NCBI GenBank assembly: GCA_963693365.1
Contig: CAVNZM010000001.1
Location: 17,794,001-17,858,000 of the forward strand
Direction of reading: 5' to 3'
Length of the DNA stretch: 64,000 bases
Source: Amoebidium appalachense
Taxonomy: Eukaryota; Ichthyosporea
Of this stretch, positions 1 to 10,142 are shown piece after piece; position 1 is the stretch's first letter, and every line of letters starts with the position of its first letter. The notes beneath the pieces are model-generated. The model did not search any database, was not told the origin of the DNA, and saw only the letters and a list, made by a program, of their open reading frames with translations. The position numbers and the translations under genes are program-made.

Positions 1-808
1 TGAATATGGTTTACCCCTTCTCGCCGCTTGGATCAAGAAAGAGAGAACTAGAGCGCTTAAACCCTTGGCAAATTTCCTTGAAGCAGAAATTCAATCCTTT
101 CTATCTAACAACTGTTGTAAACCTGGGCCTGTAACGCTCTCGAAATATGGTCTGGTCCCAATAGCTGCTAGAGTATCCCATCTCGCGCTGAAATTCAATA
201 AGCACATAAGCTGCTTAAAGAAGTATTTGCCCTCCCACCCTCTCTTCTCTATCCGACCTCTCCCCTCCTCACCTCTCCCCTCTTTCCTTCCCTCTCCGTC
301 TCTCTCCTTTTCCCCCGGGCACAAATACAAATATACCCCGCAAAAGTGTGCGTGTGACTTTGAACTGCCACTTACTTATTAGACATGTACACAATCACAA
401 GATAATTACGCAATATAACAAATGGAAAAAGATACCACACGACACCAGACCCGATGAAAGCATACACCTTGAAAAACTAAGCCTTATGTCTCGTTTTATA
501 TAATTTAAATGACCGCCTTAACCATATTGCCAAATATGGCACTCGCAAATGTGTAACACCTAAATACATATTACCAAGAAGTTCCTGTAGAATTGGTCTT
601 TCTCTAGCTGATGGTATTATTGATCGCATACCACGCTTTTACTGTACACGTGCTATAGGGGCAAACCTACGAATCGTGAGAGCTTTTCCCAGAAACTCGT
701 ATACCTTGTGAAGGGATGATTATTTTTAAAAGCGGAAAAAACCTTTATAAGACAATTTTAAGTCCTCTACTAGGAACTGGTACTTAATGTTAATTCGCAC
801 AGATCTAT
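1..808. other. No gene recognised
   Basis: The stretch is mostly AT-rich with a CT-rich patch near 230-320. The only reading frames are short, low-complexity ones over the CT-rich patch. I see no domain, RNA gene or repeat that I can support here. Confidence 0.5.
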
Positions 809-810
809 TC

Positions 811-831
811 GGACACTTTTGTCCTAATTAA
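811..831 (+). repeat. Inverted-repeat arm with GGACA-N4-TGTCC palindrome
   Basis: The arm reads GGACA-CTTT-TGTCC and then TAATTAA. It matches the reverse complement of 2820-2840 with a few mismatches, and the pair brackets the transposase remnant. Confidence 0.5.
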
Positions 832-1444
832 CCTATTTTTAGACGATCGCGCTATTTCTAGCGCAGTTGCATAGTAACCAGGCCTCAAAAAGGTGAAAAA
901 CGTGAAATTCACGTCATTTCGACATAGTAACATATATAACATGTAGGGTCTCCGACGCCATCTCTTGGGCGCATTTGGTCATCGAAGTTGGCGACCTTCT
1001 AAGAAAACACGTGGTTTTTCCGCTAAATTTTAATTTAAACTAAAATAACTTTCGTTGTGTGTTTCTGAAGCGGCTAAGACCACTATGTGCTGCTAGTTAG
1101 AGATATAGGCTAACGCATGCAAAAAACCCGACCACCTAATCTTAATTCTGAGGCAACCTACCTAAGGTCCAACTTAGGGCACTTTTATCGAGAAAACCTT
1201 AGCCACACTGTCCCTGTTACCACCCGTTCTACTTCTAAGACAATGTTTACGACTTTTCTTCAATTTTCTGGCTAGTTAATGAGGAAAGTAAGTACAAAAG
1301 GTTTTAAACGTGGTTCTTCTTTACACTTGTTGCTACTAGTTCCAGTCCCTTCTATTATAGAAAGACAAAATAAAGGAAGCTTATACCCCACGAAAGGTAT
1401 GCTCGAGATCACAAACCCAAAGCAGTCTGCAAAGTCTGCAACTT

Positions 1445-1480
1445 AACGTCCTCCCCCCCCCCCCCCCCCCCCCCCCCCCC
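1445..1480 (+). repeat. Poly-C tract
   Basis: An uninterrupted C run of about 30 nt is followed by a short CT-rich stretch. It lies beyond the C-terminal end of the transposase remnant. Confidence 0.9.
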
Positions 1481-1619
1481 ACCTCCTCTCTCTCTCACAC
1501 ACCTACTGCTCCTGCTCTTTGGTTCTGCGGTGACGTACAGGCACCCCCTTTTCCAGGTGCTGCTCGTAGCAGTTGCGATCTGAATTTATGTAGCACAATG
1601 CCACACCGCACCTGCTGCA

Positions 1620-2159
1620 CATCCAGCTCACCCTGCTGCGGTTGTATCCCTATTGATCCGTGCGCGCGCACATAACACAGTCGAGCCGCTTGCCGGAACC
1701 GATAAGCACCGGGTGACAGAGGTTGCTTCGTTTGGCGGTTGTGGTGTTTGTTGACAGCGATTATGGTATGCGCGCGCTTTGTTTGCCGGCTGGCAGAAGT
1801 GGGTTGTTGAGAAGTTCACCCGCAAGTTTTTCGCACCACTGCTCGTTTGAAAGTGCATTCTTGTCCCCGTCTGCAATGAGATGCTTGTAGGCCAGGTAGG
1901 TGTTTACAAACACCATACCAACTAACCCAGCAAAGGTGCGGTGCCAGGGTGTGTGGGGGACCTATGCCTGCTCGAGTGAACTGTTCCCTTGCCGGAGGTT
2001 CTTGTGTACGTCTGCACTGTTGAAATATGTGAAGAATTCGCGCACTGCTTTTGGCATGGGCACTTGTGTTCCGTTTTTTGTGATACGGGGAGCTCCTGCT
2101 TCCGTACTTCCTGCCGTCGTTACTACACGCATGCTGAAATCCTTATCCTGCCAATGTAT
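1620..2159 (-). pseudogene. piggyBac-like transposase, C-terminal part
   Basis: Read on the minus strand, the sequence gives a W-Q-D-K-D block, then VPMPKAVREF and a SADVHKNL stretch. After one in-frame TAG it continues with a WHRTFAGLVGMVFVNTYLAYKHL segment (shown here in parts: WHRTFAGL, NTYLAYKHL). This order (WxDxK, P-x-AV-xxF/Y, then WxRxF and N-x-YxxY/H) is typical of the C-terminal half of DDE_Tnp_1_7 transposases. Further on, CxxC pairs (CVMC, CSRC) resemble the terminal Cys-rich domain of piggyBac proteins. At least two stops or frame changes interrupt it, so it cannot make a working enzyme. Confidence 0.6.
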
Positions 2160-2257
2160 GGGGGGGATGGGAGAGGGAGAGGGCGAGCCCCCGCCCCCCA
2201 CCCCCCTCCCCCCTCCCCTCAATAAAAAGGATATATACGCCTTCGCACATCCCACAA

Positions 2258-2482
2258 CTAGCTGACGCTCCGTGGTACTTCTTCTACTTTCCCGTCGTAG
2301 TCTATGTGTACCAACCATTTATTGTTCTTTAATACTTGCACAGTTGTGCCTGTGAACTGTTTCGTTTCCCATTCTTCACCAAACTGCTCTTTACTCCAAC
2401 GTTCATCATCGTTCCTCACTTTACCATCAAAGATGCGTGGAAAAACCCAAACTCTCTGGTCTTTCCTTAAACGCCTAACCAT
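2258..2482 (-). pseudogene. N-terminal Tudor/chromo-like fragment of the transposase
   Basis: This 74-residue frame starts at an ATG and ends at TGA. It has a basic start (MVRRLRK), a VWVFPRIFDGKV segment, and an F-x-GTTVQVLKNNKWLVHIDYDG block ending in VPRSVS. The pattern of a GTV turn, then W-x-V-x-x-D-x-DG, looks like a small Tudor/chromo-type barrel, as found at the start of some protist piggyBac-like proteins. The assignment is inferred from the pattern and from its position upstream of the transposase tail. It may instead be a small independent ORF. Confidence 0.4.
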
Positions 2483-2794
2483 TTTCTTTTCTTTTCACCT
2501 ATTTATACTCTAATTCTACCTTGTTCTTTTTGTTTTCTAGCGCGCAAACTAGCATGCAGTGTCTTTTAGTCCGGAAACCAAACGGTGTCCGTGATCGGAC
2601 AGTCGGACACCCCAAAACTGGGGAAAAACGGTTGCACCCATGATCTTTTGCGCGCCAAAAGCTACTCACCCTGCAGTCCTATTGGTTTCCTATAAAGACA
2701 AAAAAGGCAGGAAAATACTAGACCTCATTGGCCATACCCAGCTTGTGGGGTGTTTCCTAGCGAAAACAACGCTAGCGACGCCGCCGAAATAGAT

Positions 2795-2840
2795 AGGACA
2801 CTTTTGTCCTTTTTAGCCATTAATTAGGACAGATTTGTCC
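2795..2840 (+). repeat. Two AGGACA-N4-TGTCC quasi-palindromes around TTAA
   Basis: AGGACA-CTTT-TGTCCT is at 2795-2810 and AGGACA-GATT-TGTCC at 2826-2840, separated by a stretch containing TTAATTA. The outer copy mirrors the one at 811-824. They may be transposase or host-factor binding sites at the element end. Confidence 0.5.
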
Positions 2841-2894
2841 GGTTATGCGGATTATCATTAAAACAACAAAGCGACAGCAGTTTAGTTCAGGGAG

Positions 2895-3185
2895 TTGATT
2901 TGTCGACCATACCTTCAAATCAATTACCTACAGTGGAGATCTAATAAGTATAAGGTGGCATCGTATGCATGCCCAAACAGCACACACACACACCAGTTTA
3001 AACAGTCATGTATCGCGAAATTTAGTTTGATAGACCACATACATGTCACATTCACAACAGACACCCAAGAAGATAGCCTACCTACATATTACAACATCCT
3101 TGATTTTATACTAAACACGCGAAACTACGACCTGTTTATTAGATGTATTGATTGGCTTGAGAAACACGTCATTACAAAATTCTAG
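2895..3185 (+). CDS. Small ORF, C-terminal half related to the 57.4-kb Cys-rich ORF
   Basis: A 96-residue frame of unknown function. Its C-terminal 45 residues align by eye with the C-terminus of the minus-strand ORF at 57353-57826. Both have SLP-x-Y, then LD-[HF]-[LI]-[IL]-N, then YD-x-x-IRC-[LI]-[ND]-[FW]-L. The N-terminal half lacks the CxxC pairs of the relative, and the frame runs to the edge of a (CA)n tract. It is probably a decayed or truncated family member. No known domain is recognised. Confidence 0.35.
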   Translation: MICRPYLQINYLQWRSNKYKVASYACPNSTHTHQFKQSCIAKFSLIDHIHVTFTTDTQEDSLPTYYNILDFILNTRNYDLFIRCIDWLEKHVITKF

Positions 3186-3198
3186 CACACGCACACTG

Positions 3199-3366
<168 letters not shown>

Positions 3367-3439
3367 AACCAGCTGATACCGAGTGTCCCAGGGGAGCCCG
3401 AAAAAAAACAAAAAAAGAAAAAAAAAACGGGGAACCCCA

Positions 3440-4054
3440 ACTAATTGATTTTTCTAAGTCTTTAAAGATATATAATCATCACCCGACAGCTATGTACGTG
3501 ATCATGATATACCGCTGAGGGGATATTCCGAGCAAAAACCCCCCACACCTGAGATTGGTCTCTCTGTGCCTCGAGTAAACAGCGTACTTAGTAAACCCCC
3601 AATCCCCCAATCTGATCTCTCTCAAAATCTTAATGTACGCTTGGCCACAGCTTTTGAGTCATTTATTCCTAGCAAGCCGCGCTGTGAGGCTACGTGCCAT
3701 AGCTGCCCAAAACGCATTGCCGCGCTCGCTGCAAACAGCGCAACGATCTAGACAATTGGTACCGAGATAGGCGAACATTCTCCAAGCGCATTTAGAGACC
3801 CCCAAAGTAGTCAAACTTCGTACCCCAAAAGTTCAAATTACAGTATTTGTCCCCGGTATCCGTTCTCCGTTCGTTATCGGGGCTATAAACACCCACTTAT
3901 TTGCTCTTCAAAATCCGTGTCAGCGATTGGGCAAAAGGGTTTTTATCGTTTACCCTCCTCCCATTAGCCAATCAAATCGCATATATTTGCAGCTAGTACC
4001 CTGGCCTCCCCTCACCTCCCCCCCTCCACGTCCGGATCTTTCGAACCCTATTCG
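3440..4054. other. No gene recognised
   Basis: Mixed-composition sequence with short frames only. No domain, RNA gene or repeat that I can support. Confidence 0.5.
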
Positions 4055-4195
4055 GGTTTACACACTTTTTATTGCGTGGACACTGCCGGAGGCCCAGCCA
4101 CATTCGACCGCCTACTGCGTTTTCCAGCACAGCCAATCAAATGCAGCCAGTGACATATGTACATGCTAGGCAACAATGAGCGCCATCGTAGTATA
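4055..4195 (+). repeat. Dispersed repeat, second copy at 57223-57353
   Basis: The core reads CCTACTGCGTTTTCCAGC, then CAGCCAAT-AAATGCA and GTGAC-TATGTACA. The same order occurs at 57270-57335 with scattered substitutions, and similarity extends left over a GGGTTTA-CACTTT block. The copy stops about 14 bp before the inverted repeat that opens the mitochondrial block. Confidence 0.65.
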
Positions 4196-4208
4196 TGACA
4201 CCCCTACT

Positions 4209-4272
4209 GTTCGGGGGGCCCAGTCTAGTTATTTCATCTCGCCCCCTCCTCCCTTCTTCTTACTCTAAGCTT
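4209..4272 (+). repeat. Left inverted repeat bounding the mitochondrial block
   Basis: The first 44 bp (4209-4252, starting GTTCGGGGGGCCCAGTC) are an exact reverse complement of 12103-12146. The next 20 bp are similar with a few changes (down to about 12083). The arms face each other across 7.9 kb that holds all the mitochondrial features. No target-site duplication is visible outside the arms. Confidence 0.85.
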
Positions 4273-4419
4273 TGTAGGTAGGGGTATTTTTGATGTAGGG
4301 AGGGGTAATTTTAGATGGAGGGTGGAGATTTATGAATGTAGGGAGGGGGAATTTTAGATGGAGGGATAGGAGGGGTGTATTTTAAGTAGGTAAGTGGTTC
4401 TAGGTTGGGCAGCAAATTG

Positions 4420-5520
4420 CGTCGGGGGGGAGCCAGGTATTATTTGTGTCTTTCATATAAATTTAATTTTAATTTATTTTCTTCTCTTAACCGACATTAG
4501 TGAGGAATTTCAACCCTAAGCACTAACTAAATGGTAGGATACTTTTCTGGTCAGCTAGCTTCCGGGGGGAGCTAGGTATTATAGGTAAACCCTTTTTTTA
4601 TAGCGAGGATTTTCAGCCATTTACTAAAACCCAAAGTGGTTACATTAGCCCAATTTTAAAGATAAATTTAGTGTCTTTCATCCCAATTTAGTTCTAGTTT
4701 TTAATCTCCATTAGTGAGTAATTTCAATACTTAGCCCGTGCTATATGGTAGGATACTCTTCTGGGTTGGCAGTCTCCGGGGGAATAGGTATTTGAGGTAA
4801 ACCTTTAAATGACAGTGACTATTTTTCAGCTATTTACAATATACAAAAGTGGTTACATGCACCTTAATTTTAAGCAAAAATAAGTGTCTTTTATAGTTAT
4901 TTTATTAAAAATTTTAACCCACATTAGTGAGTAATTTCAATACTAAGCTCTAACTAAATGGTCGGATACTCTCCGGGCTAGAATTGTTCCGGGGGGAGTT
5001 AGGTATTCGAGGTAAACCTTAAAATTACAAAGAGCATTCTCAGCCATTTACGAAAAACTAAAATCTATAAAATTCTATTTATGACAAGCACCTTATTTCC
5101 AAGAAAAATTTGGTGTCTTTTATAGCCAATTTATTCCCCTGGGGACCTTTAGTTAGTGAGGAATTTCAATAGTTAGCTCGTCCTAGATTATAGGATACTC
5201 TCCTGGTTAGCTTGCTTCCGGGGGGAGCCAGGTATTATAGGTAAACCCTTTCTTCATAGAGAACAATTTCAGCCATTTACAAAATACAAAACTTGTTACA
5301 TGCACCTTATTTTCAAGTAAAATTTAGTGTCTTTCATAGAAAATTTCTTAAAAATTTTAACCTCCATTAGTGAGGAATTTCAATACTAAGCTCGTCCTAA
5401 ATGGTCGGATACTCTCCTGGCTAGATTTGTTCCGGGGGGAGTTAGGTATTATAGGTAAACCTTAAATTGACAAAGAGCATTTTCAGCCATTTACTAAAAA
5501 TTAAATTTATTACATTCACC
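4420..5520 (+). repeat. 214-bp tandem repeat array (five full units plus a partial)
   Basis: Each unit carries CATTAGTGAG-AATTTCAA, a GGATACT block, a TCCGGGGGGAG block and GGTAAACC, then TTTTCAGCCATTTAC. The TCCGGGG anchor recurs at about 4561, 4775, 4988, 5217 and 5431, with a partial at 4422. Spacings are 213-229 bp. The array is AT-rich and lies just inside the left inverted repeat, like a subterminal repeat. Confidence 0.9.
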
Positions 5521-5831
5521 CCAAAACACTACTGATTCCTGCACAATCACAATTGTTTCATGCACTTCTGTTATTCCTACATTCATGCATAACCACATTT
5601 TATTCATGCACTCTTGTTATTCATACACCCATGTCATGCTCAAGAAAAATCGATCCGGTTATTTTTGTAATATGCTGATATTTTTTGGAATCAATTCTAA
5701 ATGTTTAAAATCGTACTAAGACATGACCTGCCTAAATGATGATGATAAACCTTTACATTACAATAAATAATAATAGCTTGCTTAGTAAAAAGTCCCCTCT
5801 CAACTAGGAGAGGTAAATCTTAATTAATAAT
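5521..5831. other. AT-rich non-coding mitochondrial-type spacer
   Basis: Short imperfect repeats of ATTCATGCA-type sequence near 5540-5640 and no reading frame. It separates the tandem array from the 3' end of nad4. Confidence 0.5.
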
Positions 5832-7295
5832 TTAGAAGTAAGTAAGAATCATTAAACATGAAGAATGTAATGAGTTAAGGATTACATCTGGATAGATTCC
5901 TAGAAGAATTACAAAAAAGATTAAGGGTAAAAGGGCATAAAATTCTCGACGAGAAAGATCACGAATAAGAACCGTTGAAAGGTATGGACTTAAAGACCCA
6001 AAAGACACACGATTGTAAAGAAATAAAGAATATGCAGCAGAGAAGATAACTCCTGTTGTAGCAAGAAAAGCTATAAATGGGTTATATTGAAAGATAGCTA
6101 AAAGAGATAAGAATTCTCCAATAAAATTAGCCGTTAAAGGTAAACCTAAATTAGCAAGGGAGAATAAAAGGAAAGAAAGAGAAAATAAAGGCATAACTGC
6201 AGCTATCCCTCTATAATATTTAAGAATACGAGTATGAGTACGTTCATATAAAAGAGTTACACAAATGAAAAGAGCGGAACTTGTAATACCATGAGCTACC
6301 ATCAAGAAGATCGAAGCTTCAAGACCTTGAATACTACATGTAAATAAAGATAAAGTTACAAGACCCATATGACTAACACTAGAATATGCAATTATACGTT
6401 TAAGGTCTATCTGTCTAAGAGTTGTTAAACTAGCATAAATTACTCCTATCACACTGAATGTAAATACTAAAGGAGAGAAATATACACTAGCGTAAGGGAA
6501 TAACGGTAAAGAGAAACGAATAAACCCATAAGCACCTAATTTTAATAACACTCCAGCTAAAAAGACAGATCCAGCTACTGGTGCTTCAACGTGAGCTTGT
6601 GGTAATCATATATGAAACGGTACTTTAGGTATCTTAACAGCTAAAGAAGCATAGAAAGCTAAGAATAATCAAATTTGAGTTGTCTCATCTAATGTTAATC
6701 CTGCTGTTGCTAATAAAACTTGATAATCCGTTGTACCCATATTATAATATAACACAAAAATTCCTAATAACATTAATACCGAACCTACTAAAGTATATAA
6801 GAAGAAATAATAAGCAGCTTGAACCTTTTGGCTACGACTTCCTCATACTCCTATTAATACAAACATTGGTATTAACACGCTTTCGAAGAATATGTAGAAA
6901 GAGATTACATCTAATACAGTGAAAACTAACATTAACATACCTTCAATTAGTAACATACTAATATAAAATTCTTTAATCATGTATTTAATGCTATCTCAAC
7001 TAGCTAAGATACATATTGGTGTTAATAATGCGGATAAGATGATAAAATTTAATCCTATACCATCTATCCCTAATGTAAACGTTCCACCTGCTAATGGTAT
7101 TCAATCCATACTTGTTAACATTTGAAAATTTGTTCCACTCAAATCATAATCCATTCAGATTTTTAATGACATTCATAATGTTATTATTGATGTTAATAAC
7201 GATGTTCTTTTTATTTGTTCTTCTTTTTTCATTCCTAATAATATTATTAATGCTCCTATTCATGGTAAACTTACCAATATTGTTAATTTTTCCAT
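5832..7295 (-). CDS. nad4: NADH dehydrogenase subunit 4, mitochondrial code
   Basis: Encodes a proton-pumping membrane subunit of respiratory complex I in the inner mitochondrial membrane. With UGA read as Trp, the minus strand gives one open frame of 487 residues from the ATG at 7295 to TAA at 5832, normal length for Nad4. Eight in-frame TGA codons all fall at expected Trp positions, for example in VPFHIWLPQAHVEAP and GVWGSR. The conserved blocks FESVLIPM, LPQAHVEAPVAGSV, LLKLGAYGFIRF, YSSVSHMG and GLPLTANFIGE are present in order, and the chain is hydrophobic throughout. Nothing is broken, which argues for a very recent nuclear copy or true mtDNA rather than an old nuclear fossil. Under the nuclear code the frame would be cut eight times. 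Confidence 0.97.
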
Positions 7296-8257
7296 TCTTA
7301 CTTTGATTTTTACCCTCTACTATTTTTCTTTCCTAAGATTGTTATTTCTTGCGTACGGCACTCTAAATTCCTAGGCCCAGTTACCACGGGAGGACCACTC
7401 TTACAGTATCATTACTATAATACGGGGAGGAGCCGTTCAATAGGTAGGCTAATTTTATTAATTCAAAAGCTTTTATCATAGATAAATTATATCTTGTTCT
7501 TCGCATGAATGGCTAAGATAAATAGGTTATTACATAAGTCGCAAGAATAAACCCCCTATAGCTACCATATGGTAACTTATCTTTGGCTCATGTCTGCAGC
7601 AAGACAAATTATAACTTGTCTTCAATGCCTATAGCATCTAGTATTATTTTTCTTAGCCTTATCGGGAAAACAGTCTGATGTTTTTAACCTAAACTGGTCA
7701 CTAGACAAGAGTCTTGGTTATTTTTCATGACAGGGAAAATATTCTCTTATCATCTATGATAAAAGCATAAGAATATTTATATTGACTGAAGGAGTCGCTA
7801 AATAACTAGACTTTAACTATCTAAAGGTATACTAAATAATCTTATGAGTCTGCCAAATTACCGCATCTGCCACAGCTAATCCAATTTATGATTGGTTTTG
7901 AAACCTTATACCTACGTTTAAACGCATTAAAGTCTGTGTGTTATATTAAATTTAATCTTTAAACTAGATTTGTTAATAAGGAAGTAACTATAACCTTTTA
8001 AGATCAATTCAATAAAGTTAATTTATTCTCTTCTCCCTCCGAGTCTATAATTTCTAACTTCCAAACTGCGGATTTGAAAATTAGCCTTCTAAATCTTAGA
8101 TGCTCCAATGTGTTGACTATAGCTAAGCTTGTTTAGAACTAAGTTATTGCACACCTATTCAATGAACTGTTACGTATTCTTTTAAATATAGTGGTTTAGA
8201 GCTTACTTTAACATATTTATTCGGTATTAATTATACTAGTATCTTATTATTAGGTAT
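7296..8257. other. Mitochondrial-type non-coding region, no gene recognised
   Basis: AT-rich sequence with no frame above about 60 codons in either code. Around 7366-7396 the minus strand carries a GTGGTCCTCCCGTGGTAACT motif that recurs in plus orientation near 10085 and, altered, near 10430 and 10628. It may hold unrecognised rRNA or intron pieces, but I could not match any. Confidence 0.4.
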
Positions 8258-8340
8258 TATCTCTGGTGAGACTTGAACTCACAAGACTATTCATCACTGT
8301 ATCCTAAATACAGTCCGTTTACCAATTTCGACACAGAGAT
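8258..8340 (-). tRNA. trnL(uag): tRNA-Leu(UAG), mitochondrial
   Basis: Read on the minus strand, the acceptor stem ATCTCTG pairs perfectly with CAGAGAT. A CGAAATTGGTAAACG D-arm is followed by a CTGTA-TTTAGGA-TACAG anticodon arm with anticodon TAG, a class II variable arm, and a T-arm around GAGTTCAAGTCTC. This is the standard bacterial-type Leu layout. It lies downstream of nothing coding and faces the same way as nad4. Confidence 0.9.
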
Positions 8341-8448
8341 CTCATAATCTAATAATCTTACGTTCAAAGATACCCCCCCCCAACAAACCTCATTAGTTGA
8401 AAGTAAGACTTGAAAAGTTTTTACTAGTTTAATGCGAGTACTAAACGA

Positions 8449-8470
8449 GCTTGTCGTCGTATGATGACAA
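8449..8470 (+). repeat. Mitochondrial hairpin repeat, copy 1
   Basis: CTTGTCGTC-GTAT-GATGACAAG folds into a 9-bp stem with one G-T wobble and a 4-nt loop. Other copies are at 8863-8884, 9364-9385 (inverted), 10886-10907 and 11763-11784 (inverted, one change). Each is followed by a conserved GAGCATAAGACT-type stretch that can form a second hairpin. Confidence 0.85.
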
Positions 8471-8523
8471 GAACATAAGACTTTTATCTTAGCGAGAAAG
8501 CTCTACTGAGACTCTAGTACTAC

Positions 8524-8564
8524 CTTGGTACCTACGGAAATCGACGGAACTTTCGCGGTGCTCC
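8524..8564 (+). repeat. Mitochondrial 41-bp dispersed repeat, copy 1 of 9
   Basis: The unit runs CTTGGTACCTACGGAAATCG through ACGGAACTTTCGCGGTGCTCC. Nine copies, all in the same orientation, start at about 8524, 9493, 9824, 10016, 10368, 10566, 10764, 10960 and 11162, with 0-5 changes each. From 10368 onward the spacing is nearly constant (198, 198, 196, 202 bp). The copies often abut tRNA-like sequences. Confidence 0.9.
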
Positions 8565-8689
8565 CACCTACAACCAGTACATTAGAAGTTTACTGTTCTA
8601 CCCTATTTGAGCCCTATCAATTAGCCTTGTAATAGGTATTGCAGGACTTTCGTAGGAAGGGTCCAACTAGCTTAGGAGAGATCTTGCGC

Positions 8690-8755
8690 ACTTAAAAAAG
8701 ATCCTGCGCACTTAGGAGAGATCCTGCGCACTTGGAAGGGACCTTGTCGCTAGAC
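8690..8755 (+). repeat. Short tandem repeat around GATCCTGCGCACTT
   Basis: Four units of about 20 bp (AGGAGAGATC-TGCGCACTT with small changes) in tandem inside the mitochondrial block. Confidence 0.8.
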
Positions 8756-8789
8756 ATAAGTCTATACTCTTGCCTTAACCAGCAAACAA

Positions 8790-8855
8790 ACTTACAGCTG
8801 TAATTTTGTAAGAATTATGCTCTACCAATTGAGCTAAATGCGAGTTGCGAGTTCT
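8790..8855 (-). tRNA. tRNA-Val(UAC)-like sequence, 3' part degenerate
   Basis: The minus strand reads TTAGCTCAATTGGTAGAGCA, then TAATT-CTTACAA-AATTA with anticodon TAC. This matches the D-arm and anticodon arm of tRNA-Val well. The T-arm is not recognisable and the acceptor stem does not close, so it is either a truncated copy or one repaired by editing. Confidence 0.45.
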
Positions 8856-8862
8856 AGACGAG

Positions 8863-8884
8863 CTTGTCGTCGTATGATGACAAG
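8863..8884 (+). repeat. Mitochondrial hairpin repeat, copy 2
   Basis: Same 22-nt hairpin as at 8449, placed just beyond the tRNA-Val-like sequence. Confidence 0.85.
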
Positions 8885-9363
8885 AGCATAAGACTCTTCT
8901 CTTAGCGATAAGGCTCTACTGAGACTCTACCTCAATCCTATCCCCATCCCTTTAGATATACCTTGGCCCTATAATTCTTGGCTTCCCCGATGAATGATCT
9001 TCTAATTAACCACTAAAATTAATATTCAACAATCAGCACTAAAGCAGAAACAATAGGCCTTTCACTCTAAAGAGCCCACCTTTAGCAAAAGATCCAACTA
9101 TCCTGTGTACTTAAAGGGACTTGCATAACCCTCAACTTTATTTCTCACTGTATTATAAGAAAAGCGTGCATTAAGAAACTATAACTATCAATCGCGAGAA
9201 TTTATCTATTGAGACACAGAGATTAAGTTATTCTCGTAATTAATCCAATTATAAAGAAGGCACAAATCGAACTTTATACTCTACAATAGAGCGACCTTTC
9301 TCAAAAGAACTTGCTTACAAGAGTTTCAGTAGAGCCTTATCGCTAAGAGAAGAGTCTTATGCT

Positions 9364-9385
9364 CTTGCCATCATACGACGACAAG
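9364..9385 (-). repeat. Mitochondrial hairpin repeat, copy 3 (inverted)
   Basis: Reverse complement of the 22-nt hairpin with one change. It is flanked by inverted versions of the same GAGTCTC and CTTATGCTCTTG neighbours. Confidence 0.8.
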
Positions 9386-9492
9386 CTCGTTGTGAGAGTC
9401 TCTAAAGAGCCTTATCGCTAATAAACTTATGCTCTTTGACTCTGAGGAGCCCAAGAGTCTCAGTTGAGCCTTATCGCTAAGGAACTTATGCT

Positions 9493-9534
9493 CTTGGGTA
9501 CCTACGGAAGCCTACGGAACTTTCGCGGTGCTCC
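9493..9534 (+). repeat. 41-bp dispersed repeat, copy 2
   Basis: Same unit as 8524-8564 with a few changes and one extra base. Confidence 0.85.
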
Positions 9535-9823
9535 AATCTGAGGATCCCAAACTCGTCTAGTATTCGCAACTCGTATTAGTACTCGAAACTCGCAATTCAC
9601 CTTGTACGGGTAAGGAGAATTTTACAAATCACCTCTTCTTCCCCTTCGTCATTTCTTGGATCTAATAGGACTTGAAAATTTCTTACTACTTTAACTTTTT
9701 CCGTCAAGGGAAAGAACCAATGACTCTTGTCTGGTGACAAGTCTCATGGCAAGAGCATAAGACTATTTGTCTTAACGACAGAGTACTCTTAGAGCGGTGA
9801 CTCTACTGAGACTCTAGTACTAA

Positions 9824-10056
9824 CTTGGTACCTACGGAAATCTACGTAACTTTCGCGGGGCTCCAACTTATAATCTTCAGTTTGTAAAACAGATGCTATA
9901 TGCCCGTAACGTATCTCGGATTTCGCACTTACTCTGAACCTTACTTGTTGTCTCATGACAAGAGCATAAGACTATTCTCTAAGTTAGAAGTCCGTTAACG
10001 AATTCTCTGATAAAACTTGGTACCTACGGAAATCGACGGAACTTTCGCGGTGCTCC
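9824..10056 (+). repeat. 41-bp dispersed repeat, copies 3 and 4
   Basis: Copies lie at 9824-9864 and 10016-10056. They are separated by sequence with no recognisable gene. Confidence 0.85.
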
Positions 10057-10084
10057 ACCCCATAACATATTCATTGGAAGTGGT

Positions 10085-10142
10085 CCTGCCGTGGTAACTC
10101 TGAACATCCCAAATGCTCTATTATTTGAGCTATAGAGATAAT
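10085..10142 (-). repeat. tRNA-like 5' fragment, copy 1
   Basis: The minus strand carries a TAGCTCAAATAATAGAGC D-arm-like stretch and a TTTGGGATGTTCAGAG arm. There is no matching acceptor strand or clear T-arm. Related copies are at 10428-10492 and 10628-10690. They look like tRNA genes that lost their 3' third where the 41-bp repeat begins. Confidence 0.4.

Larger units (their letters stand above)
809..2843 (-). mobile_element. Decayed piggyBac-like DNA transposon
   Basis: Two blocks on the minus strand resemble piggyBac-family (DDE_Tnp_1_7) transposase: an N-terminal Tudor/chromo-like piece (2482-2258) and a C-terminal piece (2159-1620). They are joined by a poly-C/G tract where the catalytic centre should be, so the element is internally deleted. 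At 811-831 and 2820-2840 lie similar sequences in opposite orientation, each a GGACA-N4-TGTCC quasi-palindrome followed inward by TAATTAA. These may be the terminal inverted repeats, and TTAA is the usual piggyBac target. Exact ends and a target-site duplication could not be fixed. The family assignment rests on the C-terminal part. Confidence 0.55.

Noticed and set aside
5832-6551. nad4 as a nuclear-encoded gene starting at the internal Met
   Set aside because: The upstream 248 residues are intact only when TGA is Trp, there is no targeting peptide, and the neighbours are mitochondrial tRNAs.
9170-9330. Possible further mitochondrial tRNAs (Tyr-like GTA loop near 9280, D-arm-like stretch near 9200)
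   Set aside because: I could not form acceptor and anticodon stems that pair.
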